Shown here: positions 33,773 to 43,352 of the stretch, piece by piece
Position numbering within the stretch: the first letter of the stretch is position 1
Layout: every line of letters starts with the position of its first letter
NCBI GenBank assembly: GCA_905210855.1
Contig: CAJLYL010000001.1
Location: 3,265-67,264, forward strand
From: an uncultured Clostridia bacterium
GTDB lineage: Bacteria > Bacillota > Clostridia > UMGS1810
DNA: 64,000 bases
Direction of reading: 5' to 3'
The notes under the pieces: model-generated
Told to the model about the DNA's origin: nothing
Database searches by the model: none
The model's input: the letters and a program-made list of their open reading frames with translations, nothing else
Position numbers and translations under genes: made by a program

Positions 33773-34207
33773 ATGGCTTTGTACAGTGATGTGGTAATGG
33801 ATCATTTCAAGCACCCCAGAAATGTGGGCGTTATAGAGAATGCCGACGGCGTCGGCGAGGTTGGCAATGCAAAATGCGGAGATATAATGAAGATATATCT
33901 TAAGATAGATGACGGAATCATATCCGATGTCAAGTTTGAGACATTCGGCTGCGGTTCTGCCATAGCGTCAAGCTCTATGGCAACGGAGATGATAAAGGGC
34001 AAACCGCTCTCCGACGCAATGAAGCTTACAAACAAGGCTGTTGCCGAGGCTCTTGACGGTCTGCCGGCGCACAAGCTGCACTGCTCTGTGCTTGCCGAGG
34101 AGGCAATAAAGGCGGCAATAGAGGATTATTACAAAAAGAACGGCATTGAGTATGATGCGTCGCAGTTCAATAACTGCGAGGCGTGCGGACACTGCTGCGA
34201 TAAATGA
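33773..34207 (+). CDS. iscU: Fe-S cluster scaffold protein IscU/NifU
   Basis: A 144-aa scaffold that receives sulfur from IscS and iron to build clusters in the cytoplasm. The three scaffold cysteines are in VGNAKCGD, FGCGSAIASSS and KLHCSVLAEEA. The C-terminus has an extra Cys-rich tail (NNCEACGHCCDK) seen in Clostridia NifU-like proteins. GGAGGG precedes the ATG. Both genes should be co-transcribed from the 32428 promoter. Confidence 0.95.
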   Translation: MALYSDVVMDHFKHPRNVGVIENADGVGEVGNAKCGDIMKIYLKIDDGIISDVKFETFGCGSAIASSSMATEMIKGKPLSDAMKLTNKAVAEALDGLPAHKLHCSVLAEEAIKAAIEDYYKKNGIEYDASQFNNCEACGHCCDK

Positions 34208-34240
34208 GCCGAGATATTGAAAATATCGAAAATTTTGCGG

Positions 34241-34362
34241 TTGATAAAACCGATTTTCGGATGTATAATAAAAACAGATAAAGGCAAAACCTCAAACGGT
34301 TATGCCAAGTGTGCTGGTAAGATAGCCTTACTTGACAAGGTGGGGGCTATCTTGCTTTTTTT
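34241..34362 (+). ncRNA. Candidate short structured RNA with own promoter and terminator
   Basis: TTGATA (34241-34246), 17-bp spacer, TATAAT (34264-34269) lie 33 bp after iscU. The predicted transcript of about 85 nt contains a hairpin GGCAAAACC / GGTTATGCC and ends in a terminator stem AAGATAGCC / GGCTATCTT (34319-34327 with 34345-34353) followed by GCTTTTTTTG. A competing small stem, GTAAG/CTTAC, overlaps the terminator's left arm, so an attenuator is possible. It matches no riboswitch class I know. The simple alternative is that the hairpin is only the iscSU terminator and the promoter a chance match. Confidence 0.4.
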
Positions 34363-34433
34363 GTAAGCATTTTTTTCTCACTCCCCGTGTCAAATATCAG
34401 TCTTTTTTTGTCAACAAAACATCCTGTTCGGGA

Positions 34434-34462
34434 TTGATTTTTTGCATCTGTTGTGATAAAAT
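34434..34462 (+). promoter_or_regulatory. Promoter of the lipoprotein gene
   Basis: TTGATT (34434-34439), 17-bp spacer, TAAAAT (34457-34462), 50 bp upstream of the proposed start. Confidence 0.6.
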
Positions 34463-34511
34463 GTACTTATCTATATGTAATTGTAACATCAAAAAATCGG
34501 AGATGAACAGC

Positions 34512-35687
34512 TTGAAAAAAATCATAACGGTAATTCTTGCACTGTGTACGGCTGTCCTTGCCTGTGCCTGCACAAATACGGATAAAAATTTTGAAACAAA
34601 AAGAGTGTCGGGCGAGCTGCTCAAGGCCGGCGACAGATTCAGCGTGAACGGCGTCGGCGATTTTACCCTCGACAAGATTTGCACAACGCAAAAAATGCAG
34701 CCGAGCCTGCATTTCGGCACATACCTGGAACCTGTGGGCAAGGGTATGCAGTACATTGACGCGGTGTTTCGCTTTAAGAGCAAAAAGGCGGATTTGGCGG
34801 CAGACGCAGTGGGCACGCTGAGCGCCGTGGGAGCGGTGTCGGGCGTGGAGTACACGGATTCGGTATCCGCCGTGGAGACCGACGACAACAAAAATCTTTC
34901 CGCCACGGAAAAAATCAGCACAAACGAAACGGTTACCTTGCACATGGCGGTGGAGGTGCCCATGGAGGCTGCCGAAAAATACAGGCTGAAAATTCGCCTG
35001 CGCACCGCCACATATGAGGCGGAGTACACGCCGCCGGATATTGACGAGACAATGGAGCGCATCTATGAGGGGCAGAGCATGAGCAACACCGAGCTTAAGG
35101 TCAAGCTCGATAGAATCGGCTATTCGCGCAAGCTGTATGACAATGCGCCCAAAACCTCCGACTGCGCCAAGGACGAAATTTATCTCGTGGCGGAGATGAC
35201 TGTTTCCAACAAGGGATTTGAGGACAGAGATTTTCAAAAGCTTGTCAGCGTGTGCGCACTGTACGGAAACGAAAGCTACGATATGGAATATATGATGAGC
35301 GAGGACGGCAGAAAATATGCCGCAAAGGGCGTTGCAAAAGGTCTCGGCGAGACAAAGCTCCTTGCCGCGGTTGCTCTGCCGCTCGAATACAGCGAAAAGA
35401 CTGCCGAAATCGTGTTTGCCATAGATTTTGAGGAATTTATGTGCGAGGCGGAGGGTACGGACGAATTTACAAAAGCCCCGGAACCCCAAGTGACGGAGCA
35501 GAAATCTCAGACGACATCTGCCGAAGTAAAGGGCGGCAGCGAAGCAAAAACAACCGAAGGCGGCTCGGGGACGGAGAGCTCCGCAGGCGATGCGGAGGCG
35601 AAGCCCGACGGCGGAGAAACACCGCCGGAAACCGAGCAAAAGGCGCCCAAGACGGCGGACGACGAGATCGAGATAGTCGCCGACTGA
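34512..35687 (+). CDS. Putative surface lipoprotein with two beta-domains and acidic tail
   Basis: A protein of about 391 aa. The N-terminus MKKIITVILALCTAVLACAC is a lipoprotein signal peptide with Cys in a lipobox-like LAC. Two related beta-rich units follow (about 30-175 and 185-310); both contain the pattern of a telomere/DUF4352-like Ig fold (for example YIDAVFRFKSKK and IYLVAEMTVSNKG). The last 75 residues are Thr/Glu/Gly/Pro-rich and low complexity. No function can be assigned. TTG at 34512, 9 nt after GGAG, is my preferred start; ATG at 34503 in the same frame abuts the GGAG and would add three residues. Confidence 0.7.
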   Translation: MKKIITVILALCTAVLACACTNTDKNFETKRVSGELLKAGDRFSVNGVGDFTLDKICTTQKMQPSLHFGTYLEPVGKGMQYIDAVFRFKSKKADLAADAVGTLSAVGAVSGVEYTDSVSAVETDDNKNLSATEKISTNETVTLHMAVEVPMEAAEKYRLKIRLRTATYEAEYTPPDIDETMERIYEGQSMSNTELKVKLDRIGYSRKLYDNAPKTSDCAKDEIYLVAEMTVSNKGFEDRDFQKLVSVCALYGNESYDMEYMMSEDGRKYAAKGVAKGLGETKLLAAVALPLEYSEKTAEIVFAIDFEEFMCEAEGTDEFTKAPEPQVTEQKSQTTSAEVKGGSEAKTTEGGSGTESSAGDAEAKPDGGETPPETEQKAPKTADDEIEIVAD

Positions 35688-35714
35688 TAAAAAACCGAGG
35701 AGAAGTGAAGAAAA

Positions 35715-36416
35715 ATGCTTTTATATCTGATAAGACACGCAGAGCCGATATATAACCCCGACACACTCACGGAAAAGGGCAGAATGCAGGCGCAGGCACT
35801 GGCAAAACGCCTTGCGGTGCATGGGCTGACCGCGGTGTATTCGTCGCCGAGCGGCAGAGCCGTGGAGACCGCAGGGGCTACCTGCGATATGCTCGGGTTG
35901 GGGCTTAACATTGAGGAATGGACGCGCGAGGTTGACGACAGATTTTCACTGACCATGCCGAGCGGCGAAAAGGAATTTGCATTCAATGTAACCAATACGC
36001 GTTTTTTGAAGGACGGGGGCGCAGCTCTCGGCGACAGCTGGTACAAAGCGCCGATATTCGATACTATCGACGCGAAAGCCGAGTATGACAAAATATGCGC
36101 AAAATCGGACGAATTTCTCTCGCGGCACGGCTATGTGAGAGAGGGCGGAGTGTATCGCATAACCGCGGCAAACAACGATCGCGTGGCGGTGTTCTGCCAC
36201 GGAGGGCTCATCTCGCTGTGGCTGTCGCACTTGCTCAGCGTGCCGCCGCATCTGTTTATGGCAGGCTTCGGCATAAGTCACACGGGAGTTACGATACTTG
36301 ATTTTGCAAACAATGATGACGGCATCACGGCGCCGTATTGCCTGTGTCTGTCGGATATATCGCACATATACAAGGCAAATTTGCCGCTTAAGTTTTCAAA
36401 TTATATTGATATTTAA
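35715..36416 (+). CDS. Histidine phosphatase-family protein (phosphoglycerate mutase-like)
   Basis: A 233-aa cytoplasmic protein of the histidine phosphatase superfamily. The phospho-accepting motif is YLIRHAEP at the N-terminus, followed by VYSSPSGRAVETA, and the second catalytic His is in VAVFCHGGLISLWL near the end. The family covers phosphoglycerate mutases, sugar phosphatases and others; the lack of glycolytic mutase features makes a phosphatase more likely. GAGGAG precedes the ATG. It lies 28 bp after the lipoprotein gene and 25 bp before the glycoside-hydrolase-like gene, so the three may form one transcript. Confidence 0.85.
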   Translation: MLLYLIRHAEPIYNPDTLTEKGRMQAQALAKRLAVHGLTAVYSSPSGRAVETAGATCDMLGLGLNIEEWTREVDDRFSLTMPSGEKEFAFNVTNTRFLKDGGAALGDSWYKAPIFDTIDAKAEYDKICAKSDEFLSRHGYVREGGVYRITAANNDRVAVFCHGGLISLWLSHLLSVPPHLFMAGFGISHTGVTILDFANNDDGITAPYCLCLSDISHIYKANLPLKFSNYIDI

Positions 36417-36441
36417 TAACTTACGAAAGGAATTTTTAATT

Positions 36442-39162
36442 ATGGATTTTAAAAATGTACCCAAGGAATACCGCCCGATACCTTTTTGGTCGTGGAATGA
36501 AAAGCTGGACACGGCGGAAACCGCAGAACAGATTGACAAGATGTGCGCTCAGGGCATAGGAGGATTTTTCATGCACGCCCGCGGCGGATTGCAAACCGAG
36601 TACATGGGCGGCGAATGGTTCGAGAATGTCGGCGTGTGCGCGGATAAGTGCGAGGAAAACGGAATGCACCCATGGGCATATGACGAGAACGGCTGGCCCA
36701 GCGGATTCGGCGGCGGCATAGTCAACGGAAAAGGGCTTAAATATCAGCAGAAATATCTGCGCTGCTCCGAGGGGGAGTGCGACGGCGAGCACACCATAGT
36801 CAATAAGGACGGCTATCATTTTTATTATGACGTGAATCCGTTTTATGTGGATACGCTCGACGGCGAAGTTATAAAGTGCTTTATCGACGAGATTTATCAG
36901 CCGTACTACGACAAATTCAAGGGCAGGCTTGACGGCTTCTTTACCGACGAGCCGCAGATTTCGCGTAACGGAATTCCGTGGAGCTTCATTCTGCCCGAGG
37001 AGTACAAAAGGGCATACGGCGATGAGCTGACTGACAGACTGATTGAGCTGTTCAAGCCCGTGGGCGACTACAAAACTACCAGAGTACGTTTTTGGAAGCT
37101 CATCACGAATCTTTTTTCAAAAAACTTTATGAAACAGATTTACGATTGGTGCAATGAGCACGGATTTAAGTTTACGGGACACTTAGTTATGGAGGAAAGC
37201 CTGCCGTCACAGATTGTTACAAACGGCGCGTGTATGCCGCATTATGAATATTTCACCGTACCGGGCATGGATTGGCTCGGCAGACACAACTGCTATTCGC
37301 TCACGCCCTACCAGGTCGGTTCGGTTGCACGGCAGACGGGGAAGGAGCACGTCCTCTCCGAAACTTTCGCCATGTGCGGACACAATGTAGGACACGATGA
37401 GCTCAAGTGGATTTTTGAGTATCAGATGGTGCGCGGCATAAATCTGCTTTGCCAGCACCTCGAGGGTTACTCCAACAGGGGCCTGCGTAAGAGGGATTAC
37501 CCTCCGGCAATGTATATTCAGCAGCCCTGGTGGAATGAATACAGGACATTTAACGACGCCATGAGCCGCATAGGTATGCTGCTCGCCGGCGGAGACGACG
37601 GTGTGGAGGTGCTGGTTATTCATCCGCAGACCACAGCATGGGTGATGTTTGACAATGCCGATGACTATTGGGAGAGAATAGATAAACTTAATGAGCGGTT
37701 CTGCGATATGCTTAAGACGCTTGAGCGCAAGCACATAAATTTCCACCTTGGTGACGAAACCATGATGGAGCGTCACGGCAGCGTGGACGGCAGGTATTTT
37801 GTCATAGGAAAGAAAAAGTATTCTAAGGTGATTGTGCCCGAGCATGAGGTGTTCTTTGAAAACACCGAAAAACTGCTTGGCGAATTTGCGGCAAACGGCG
37901 GCAGCATAGTCACGGCGGATTCGCTTGAGGACAACATGATAATCGATGTTCCGCAGATTACGTATTGCGAGAGACACTACGAAGATTTTGATATGTACTA
38001 TTTTGTCAACAGCACCGAGGAGACCTATACCGCTCACATAGCCTGCGGCAACAAGGTCATGGACATCACCACGGGAGAGCTGAGCGATTTTTACGGTGAA
38101 CATACTTTCCGCAAATATGAATCTCTCGTTGTGATAGACGACCACAGCGGCGTGACGGCTATGTATGCCGCGCACGAGGGTGACAAAAAGGCGATAGACC
38201 TCGGCGGCGAGTGGAATATCAAGGAGTGCAGCGACAACACAATCACCCTTGATTACTGCGATTATTATTTCGACGGGGTGCTTGAGGAGAAAAACGGATA
38301 TATTCTCAACGCCATGTATCGCGCCATAGACCGCATGAAGCCGACACACATCACCTGTGAATACAAGGTGGAGGCAAAATATCTGCCGAGCCGCCTGTTC
38401 CTTGTGTGCGAGACTCCCGAGATAATGGACATCTCCGTCAATGGAGAGAGGATTGACAAAACCGACTGCGGCTACTTTTCCGACAAGTCTTTCCGCAAGA
38501 TAGATGTGGCGGACAAATTCGTCCTCGGCAAAAATGTCATTAGGATAGATGTGGATTTCCGTCAGTCGGAACAGGTTTACAAGAACATTGAAAACGGCAA
38601 AAAGTTTGAATCGGAGAAAAACAAGCTTACATTTGACATGGAGATAGAGCAGATTTATCTCGCGGGCGATTTCTCCGTGGAGTGCGACGGCAGTGTGGAG
38701 GAGCTTGACAAAAACGCATACAGATTCAGCGGCAAGTTTGTCATAGCCGAGCCTAAGAAGAAAATCACACTCGACAAGATATCGCGTCAAGGATTCCCGT
38801 TCTTTGCCGGCAGCATAACGGTCGAAAAGGAATTTGACGCGGCTGACGGCGAAGTGATTGATTTTGAAAAATGCGGCATAAATGTGGTCAAGGCAAAGGT
38901 CAACGGAGCCGATGCCGGCAAGTTCATGTGGGAACCCTACCGTGCGGATGTGTCGAAGTTCATGCACGGCGGCAAAAACACCGTTGAGCTTACACTCATC
39001 AACAATCTGCGCAATCTTGAGGGGCCGTTTCACCTTGCGGAAGGCGAGACATATTTTGCAGGACCGGGCAGTTTTTACAAGGAAAAATGTATCTGGAGCG
39101 ACGCAACGCCGTGGAATGACGGCTACTGCTTTGCTGACGTCGGCATAACCGACAGAAAATAA
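36442..39162 (+). CDS. Large glycoside hydrolase-like protein (GH106/GH2-related)
   Basis: A 906-aa protein without signal peptide, so cytoplasmic. The N-terminal TIM-barrel-like part opens with RPIPFWSWNEKLD and MCAQGIGGFFMHARGG, a pattern common in alpha-L-rhamnosidase-like (GH106-type) enzymes, and contains GRLDGFFTDEPQISRNG, whose Asp/Glu pair could be catalytic. The C-terminal region (about 650-906) is beta-sandwich, including a GH2-type sugar-binding segment (FFAGSITVEKEFD; NTVELTLINNLRN). It probably acts on imported oligosaccharides. The substrate cannot be read from the sequence. ATG at 36442 is preferred, with AAAGGA upstream; an earlier in-frame ATG lies within the phosphatase gene. 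Confidence 0.7.
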   Translation: MDFKNVPKEYRPIPFWSWNEKLDTAETAEQIDKMCAQGIGGFFMHARGGLQTEYMGGEWFENVGVCADKCEENGMHPWAYDENGWPSGFGGGIVNGKGLKYQQKYLRCSEGECDGEHTIVNKDGYHFYYDVNPFYVDTLDGEVIKCFIDEIYQPYYDKFKGRLDGFFTDEPQISRNGIPWSFILPEEYKRAYGDELTDRLIELFKPVGDYKTTRVRFWKLITNLFSKNFMKQIYDWCNEHGFKFTGHLVMEESLPSQIVTNGACMPHYEYFTVPGMDWLGRHNCYSLTPYQVGSVARQTGKEHVLSETFAMCGHNVGHDELKWIFEYQMVRGINLLCQHLEGYSNRGLRKRDYPPAMYIQQPWWNEYRTFNDAMSRIGMLLAGGDDGVEVLVIHPQTTAWVMFDNADDYWERIDKLNERFCDMLKTLERKHINFHLGDETMMERHGSVDGRYFVIGKKKYSKVIVPEHEVFFENTEKLLGEFAANGGSIVTADSLEDNMIIDVPQITYCERHYEDFDMYYFVNSTEETYTAHIACGNKVMDITTGELSDFYGEHTFRKYESLVVIDDHSGVTAMYAAHEGDKKAIDLGGEWNIKECSDNTITLDYCDYYFDGVLEEKNGYILNAMYRAIDRMKPTHITCEYKVEAKYLPSRLFLVCETPEIMDISVNGERIDKTDCGYFSDKSFRKIDVADKFVLGKNVIRIDVDFRQSEQVYKNIENGKKFESEKNKLTFDMEIEQIYLAGDFSVECDGSVEELDKNAYRFSGKFVIAEPKKKITLDKISRQGFPFFAGSITVEKEFDAADGEVIDFEKCGINVVKAKVNGADAGKFMWEPYRADVSKFMHGGKNTVELTLINNLRNLEGPFHLAEGETYFAGPGSFYKEKCIWSDATPWNDGYCFADVGITDRK

Positions 39163-39181
39163 CTGCGGAGTGTGAATTGAT

Positions 39182-40318
39182 ATGAAAAAGCTTTTTCTCT
39201 CGGTGCTCTTTTGCACCTGTGCCGCGGCGTGTCTTTTCATGGGCGCGTCCGCTCATGGCGACACGGTTCATGTGTATGCGGACGGCGAGTATATCGCCGC
39301 GTCCGGCAGACTTGTGGCTGACAACACTGTGATACCCCTGCGCGCTTTTTTTGAAAAACTCGGTTTCACCGTGGAGTGGAGCGGCGCGGACAACTCCGTC
39401 CGCGCGCACCGCGGCGGTGACGACATATCCTTGATTATAGGCAGAGCCGACATGACGGTGAACGGCGCGGTCAGGGCGCTGCCCTGCGCTTCGTTTGAGG
39501 ACGGCGGCGTGACATATCTGCCCGTGCGAGCGGTCGCGGAGAGCGTCGGTTACAGCGTGGATTGGTATGAGAGCGCAAGCTCCGCCGTGCTCTACCGCGG
39601 CGAGACGGTGAATTATCTGCCTGATACGCCCACACTGCTGCCCGAGCTCGGTGCGGCGGTAGGCACCGGGCATTTTACGCGCACCGCAACGGATTCGCTC
39701 GACGGCGAGGTTTACTATGTGTACGAAAATGTTCCCGAGCAAAAGGCGCATGAATACGGAGAACTCCTCTGTTCAAAGCTCGGCTATGAATATGACTCCA
39801 TGATTTTGGGCGACGATTATTCCAAAACATATTATTATGCATTTGAGAATTTCAAGGTTGGTATAAAGATTGCCGCGGTTGATTCCGTGCCCTGTGTATA
39901 TCTTTTTCCGGGTACGGTGCAGACGGACTCGCAGACGGCGGAAAACCCGTCTGACGGCAACGAATCGGAGCAAATGCCGGACGGAGAATACGGCGGTGAG
40001 AATGAGGACAGCGGCGAAAACGGAGAAAACGAAGCCATGTTCTATGAGGGCACGGAGGTGCCGACATACGAATATGTGTGTGGCTATCTGCTCAAGCGCA
40101 CCGACGCTCTGCGCGGCGGCGAGACGGTGTATATATATGACGGCGGCATGATAGAAGCGATGGAATACATGAGCTTTTTGTCATCTGTCGGATATTCAAG
40201 CTATAATATAGACATGGGCGGCTTCAGCGTGACCTACACCATGGTGAAGGACGGCAAGTATGTTGTCATCATGACATCGATGCTCAACAACGAGGTATAT
40301 GTTGTGCCGGAAAGGTAG
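39182..40318 (+). CDS. Secreted protein with copper-amine-oxidase-like N-terminal domain
   Basis: A 378-aa exported protein. The signal peptide is MKKLFLSVLFCTCAAACLFM and includes cysteines but no clear lipobox. Residues about 28-145 are a copper-amine-oxidase N1-like domain with the same phrase pattern as the amidase at 17.7 kb (VIPLRAFFEKLGFTVEWSG; YLPVRAVAESVGYSVDW). This domain is a wall-associated module, not a catalytic oxidase. The remainder contains two similar units (GYEYDSMILGDDYSKTYYYA and SSVGYSSYNIDMGGFSVTYT) separated by an acidic Glu/Asn-rich linker (about 245-285). Function unknown. It begins 19 bp after the glycoside-hydrolase-like gene. Confidence 0.75.
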   Translation: MKKLFLSVLFCTCAAACLFMGASAHGDTVHVYADGEYIAASGRLVADNTVIPLRAFFEKLGFTVEWSGADNSVRAHRGGDDISLIIGRADMTVNGAVRALPCASFEDGGVTYLPVRAVAESVGYSVDWYESASSAVLYRGETVNYLPDTPTLLPELGAAVGTGHFTRTATDSLDGEVYYVYENVPEQKAHEYGELLCSKLGYEYDSMILGDDYSKTYYYAFENFKVGIKIAAVDSVPCVYLFPGTVQTDSQTAENPSDGNESEQMPDGEYGGENEDSGENGENEAMFYEGTEVPTYEYVCGYLLKRTDALRGGETVYIYDGGMIEAMEYMSFLSSVGYSSYNIDMGGFSVTYTMVKDGKYVVIMTSMLNNEVYVVPER

Positions 40319-40469
40319 AAAAAGAGATGTACGGCATGAATTTGTCCGCTTGGGTAAATAAGACTTGGACACAATTTTAATTTTCATGAAACGCGCAAGA
40401 AATCTGTAGACACTGCTGCTTGGCGAATGTATTATTTAGGTATATCTGAATAATATTCCGAGCTCTGAA

Positions 40470-40508
40470 TCTTTGCTCCTCTCGCACCACCGTACGTGCA
40501 TATGCAAT
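40470..40508 (-). mobile_element. Possible group II intron remnant
   Basis: On the minus strand this reads GCATATGCACGTACGGTGGT then GCGAGAGGAGC. It resembles the conserved stretch (GCACGTACGGTnnnGnGAGAGG) that precedes the reverse transcriptase frame of many bacterial group II introns. No reverse transcriptase or intron ends are present, so at most a scar remains. Confidence 0.35.
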
Positions 40509-40843
40509 TCAAAAATATACTGCGTCCACGAGCATAAATTAAATTATTTGGATGCTGATATGCAGTTGACAATTTCATTTAATGAGTTGTACCTCTAAAA
40601 TACTTTTTAACAAATATTTTTATATCTCCGCTATGTTTATTAGTGCAACAATCTGTAACATAGCTAATATAATGATACTCACTATCTTGGTTTATTGGAA
40701 TATTAAAAATTTTGTCATCGAAGACATCTGTCATCAATTTTCTGATTTCTCCACTATCACAATCTCAAATGTATATGTGTACCATACTGCAAAGAAATAT
40801 TATTAAAATTTCTATTTTCGCAAATTTATAGTCGGTTATAAAA

Positions 40844-40909
40844 ATACAAAATAAATTGAATATTGTGCAAATACTTTTTTGTCAAACGGGTTTATAATGA
40901 GCTTATAAA
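40844..40909 (+). promoter_or_regulatory. Candidate AraC-type operator and promoter of the DUF4091 pseudogene
   Basis: On the minus strand 40873-40844 reads TATTTGCAC, 11 nt, TATTTTGTAT. The same spacing and nearly the same sequence occur at 49028-49057 beside nagB-ROK. Downstream, AAACGG is followed by TATAAT (40893-40898) with no good -35, as expected for an activated promoter. TTGTCA (40879) with TATAAA (40904) is an alternative. Confidence 0.5.
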
Positions 40910-40939
40910 TTAACCTAATGCTTAAAAAGAGCAAAAGCT

Positions 40940-41793
40940 ATGTTTAAAATTAAAAATGTATCTTCTCTTGAGAAGATTCTTCCGACAGCGGAGAACAGCG
41001 CAGCGGAATTTAACGAGTACAGTTGTCTTTTGAGCGAACGTTTTTCGTATCAGGTTACCTTTATTGGCGATTCGTAATGGTATGGAGCGGAACGTGTAAA
41101 CATCACCGTTAACTCTGATCTCAGCGGCAACATAAAAATCTATGAGGTCGGCTGTGTTCCGACTGTTCAGCTTATAGACGTTGAGTTCTCGAACGGAGTA
41201 TATTCATTCGGTTTCGACAAGCTTAAACGCTGGTTCGAAATGTGTAAAAAGAACAAAATAGAGTATATAGAAATCTCACATCTCTTTTCGCAATGGGGTG
41301 CCAATAATACTCCAAAAATTGTGGTAAGAGAAAACGGAAAGAATATTAAAAAATTCGGTTGGCATACCGATTCTCTTTCCGATGAGTACAAAGATTTTCT
41401 CAAGCAGCTCTTGCCTGAACTTACAGCCTTTCTCAAAGATAATTGGGACAGCAAAAAAATATATTTTCATATATCTGACGAGCCGCAGAGCGGGCAAATA
41501 GAAAGATACGGAACGATTTCTAAATTTATAAAGCCGTATCTTAAAGACTTTAATTTAATTGATGCAATCTCGCATTACGAAATATACAAAATGGGATATA
41601 TAGACACTCCTGTTTCAACAATACTGACAATAGATGACTTTATAGAACACGGAGTTAAAAATGTTTGGGCATATTACTGCTGCTGTGAGGGAAAATTTAA
41701 TCTTCCGAACAGATTTATTGCTATGCCGTCATACCGAAACCGTATAATGGGTGAGTTGTTATATAAATATAACATAAATGGATTCTTGCATCG
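40940..41793 (+). pseudogene. DUF4091 glycoside-hydrolase-like pseudogene
   Basis: Translation from ATG at 40940 gives MFKIKNVSSLEKILPTAENS, then an in-frame TAA at 41075, then continues in the same frame (WYGAERVNITVNSDLSGN ... YEVGCVPT). The following VQLIDVEFSNGVYSFGFDKL suggests an internal deletion, because family members have a longer segment here. The rest matches the DUF4091 barrel: FEMCKKNKIEYIEISHLFSQ, YFHISDEPQ, VWAYYCC, MPSYRNRIMG. The frame is cut at about 41791 where it runs into an inverted transposase fragment, so the C-terminal third is lost. A stop, a probable deletion and a truncation make function unlikely. Confidence 0.85.
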
Positions 41794-42323
41794 GAGTCAA
41801 AGTTCATTAATGGCATAAGAGTGAGCATTTTAGAGTGAAAAATGGGGGCAAACTTTTTACACCGGTCACTAATAGTAACGTGAGATACTTTGATATTGTA
41901 TAGGATTTCAAGCATTGTAGTAATCTTGCGAAAAGATGTACCACCTATGTAGAACAGGGTGAGAGCAGTAATGACTAAGTGTAAGCTGTGTCTCATACGT
42001 TTGAAGTTATCCTTACTGATAATGTTTGACATAGACGGAGGCGACTTCACGATGGACTTAGCTTGAAAGAAAGAATGATTGCACTTCTTGTCAGAACAAC
42101 GGTAATTTGAATAATCATCGTAGTCGTGATGAAGAAAAGCAGACTTGCCGCAGACAGGGCAAGAAGGATATTTGCGAGGATTCACCTTTTTGGGGGAATC
42201 GGGAGCAAATTGATGTTTACAAATAGGGCATTGATATTTTTGATTGTCAAATCTGTCTTTGCCATATTTATAAAGTTTTTTGGAGTTGCATCTTGGGCAA
42301 CAATTTGGTATAATTTTATCCAT
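41721..42323 (-). pseudogene. Truncated zinc-finger transposase (first IS)
   Basis: 200 codons. The N-terminus has two Cys4 zinc-finger units (CCPRCNSKKLYKYGKD ... CPICKHQF; SCPVCGKSAFLHHDYD ... CNHSFF) and then the helical part FYIGGTSFRKITTMLE and IKVSHVTISDRCKKFAPIF, typical of zinc-finger DDE transposases from Clostridia. The catalytic DDE region is missing. After about MPLMNFDSD the frame reads the antisense of the DUF4091 gene, so residues beyond about 178 are not transposase. It is therefore an IS fragment fused by deletion to its neighbour. Confidence 0.8.
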
Positions 42324-42417
42324 GAGATCTTGATCTCCTTTCTCTGATTTTCAGGGAGGTATAGGTTTTAGGGGTAAAACCATTATACCATAAGGAGTTC
42401 AAGGTCTCAACTTTCAT

Positions 42418-43173
42418 TTAACTTAACAAAATGAAATTTACGGCTTTGTCAGCCAAAAATGAACACTCGGTCAAAGGGAGAAAGGAATTTGCTCTTTTGA
42501 GTATTTCAAGAGTTACGGAACTGTCGGAAACATTGGCGCCGGTTGTTAATTCACAAACGGGTAAGCCCGATATACAGTCGACAAGAATATGATTTTTGTA
42601 ACCCCAATAAAATTCATACTTCTTTTCGTTATGCTGATTTGAAGCGGTTTGAACACCAAGTCTGCAATCCTTGTCAGTCTTTGGAGGAGAGGCTTTAGAA
42701 AACTTATCCTTTTTAAAGGATTTTGGATTGTTGTTAGAAACATTAGCCTTAACGGGAGTTGCGTCCAAAGCGATAAAAGATGAATCAATCAAAGATAAAC
42801 CGGCGGCTTTCAATACCCGCGACTGCATAACGGTTTGAAGCATATCTTTATCAAATTCACGGATAAATCCGGTGAATTTTGCATAAGAGGGCAAGTCACG
42901 AGATATGTCAAAGCCACAGTAATGGGCAATAATTAAGTTATTTGACAGATAATCGTGTAAGTCGGAAATTTGAGAGAAACCCTCGCATTTCATAACGATA
43001 AAGGCACAAATCATAGAATGATTGCTATAACCGGCACGACCGATTTTGGAATTGTAAGCCGGAATACAGCTTAAATCCAAATTGATGAATGGTTCATCGC
43101 AAAATTTAGCTTTTGGTTGTGAAGTAAAAAGACTGATGTCTTTTAAAATTTCTTGACGATAGATAAAAACCAC
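42418..43173 (-). pseudogene. Truncated IS1182/IS5-type transposase (second IS)
   Basis: 251 codons of a DDE transposase: INLDLSCIPAYNSKIGRAGY, then MICAFIVMKCEGFSQISDLH, the first catalytic Asp in SSFIALDATPVKAN, and YEFYWGYKNHILVDCISGLP. It stops shortly after LTECSFLADKAVNFILLS, where full proteins continue FLADKGYD and reach the final Glu. The 3' third is therefore missing. GTG at 43173 has GGAGA only 1 nt upstream, so the start is not certain. An AT-rich promoter (TATAAT near 43205, minus strand) precedes it. Together with the preceding fragment it interrupts the sugar locus. Confidence 0.8.
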
Positions 43174-43352
43174 TCTCCTTTGTGAGTTTTTGTTGATAAC
43201 TATATTATACCAAATCAGAGCGGTTTTTTCTATATATTAAATATTAAATTTATAGTGACAAAACGGATTTGCCATATCCGTAAAACAGCACGAACTCTGC
43301 ACTTTTAGAGTTTTGCACGTGGCTATTTATATTGTAATGCGGAGGGATAAAA

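Larger units (their letters stand above)
40319..40939. other. A+T-rich junction at the left edge of the sugar island
   Basis: No credible gene. Base composition shifts from moderate G+C to A+T-rich over the first 150 bp. A short stretch at 40470-40508 resembles a group II intron fragment. A 30-bp candidate operator and promoter occupy 40844-40909. A 74-codon open frame at 40582-40806 has no ribosome site, and I take it as chance. Confidence 0.6.

Noticed and set aside
34276..34362. c-di-GMP-I riboswitch
   Set aside because: GGCAAAACC resembles one piece of that class, but the ACGCAAAGC segment and the remaining conserved positions are absent.
34467..35639. 390-codon minus-strand frame
   Set aside because: Antisense to the lipoprotein gene; no promoter or ribosome site and a Cys/His/Arg-rich translation.
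37207..39240. 677-codon minus-strand frame
   Set aside because: Antisense to the glycoside-hydrolase-like gene, whose translation has recognisable domains.
40582..40806. 74-codon frame in the island junction
   Set aside because: No ribosome site and no family resemblance; in A+T-rich DNA such frames arise by chance.
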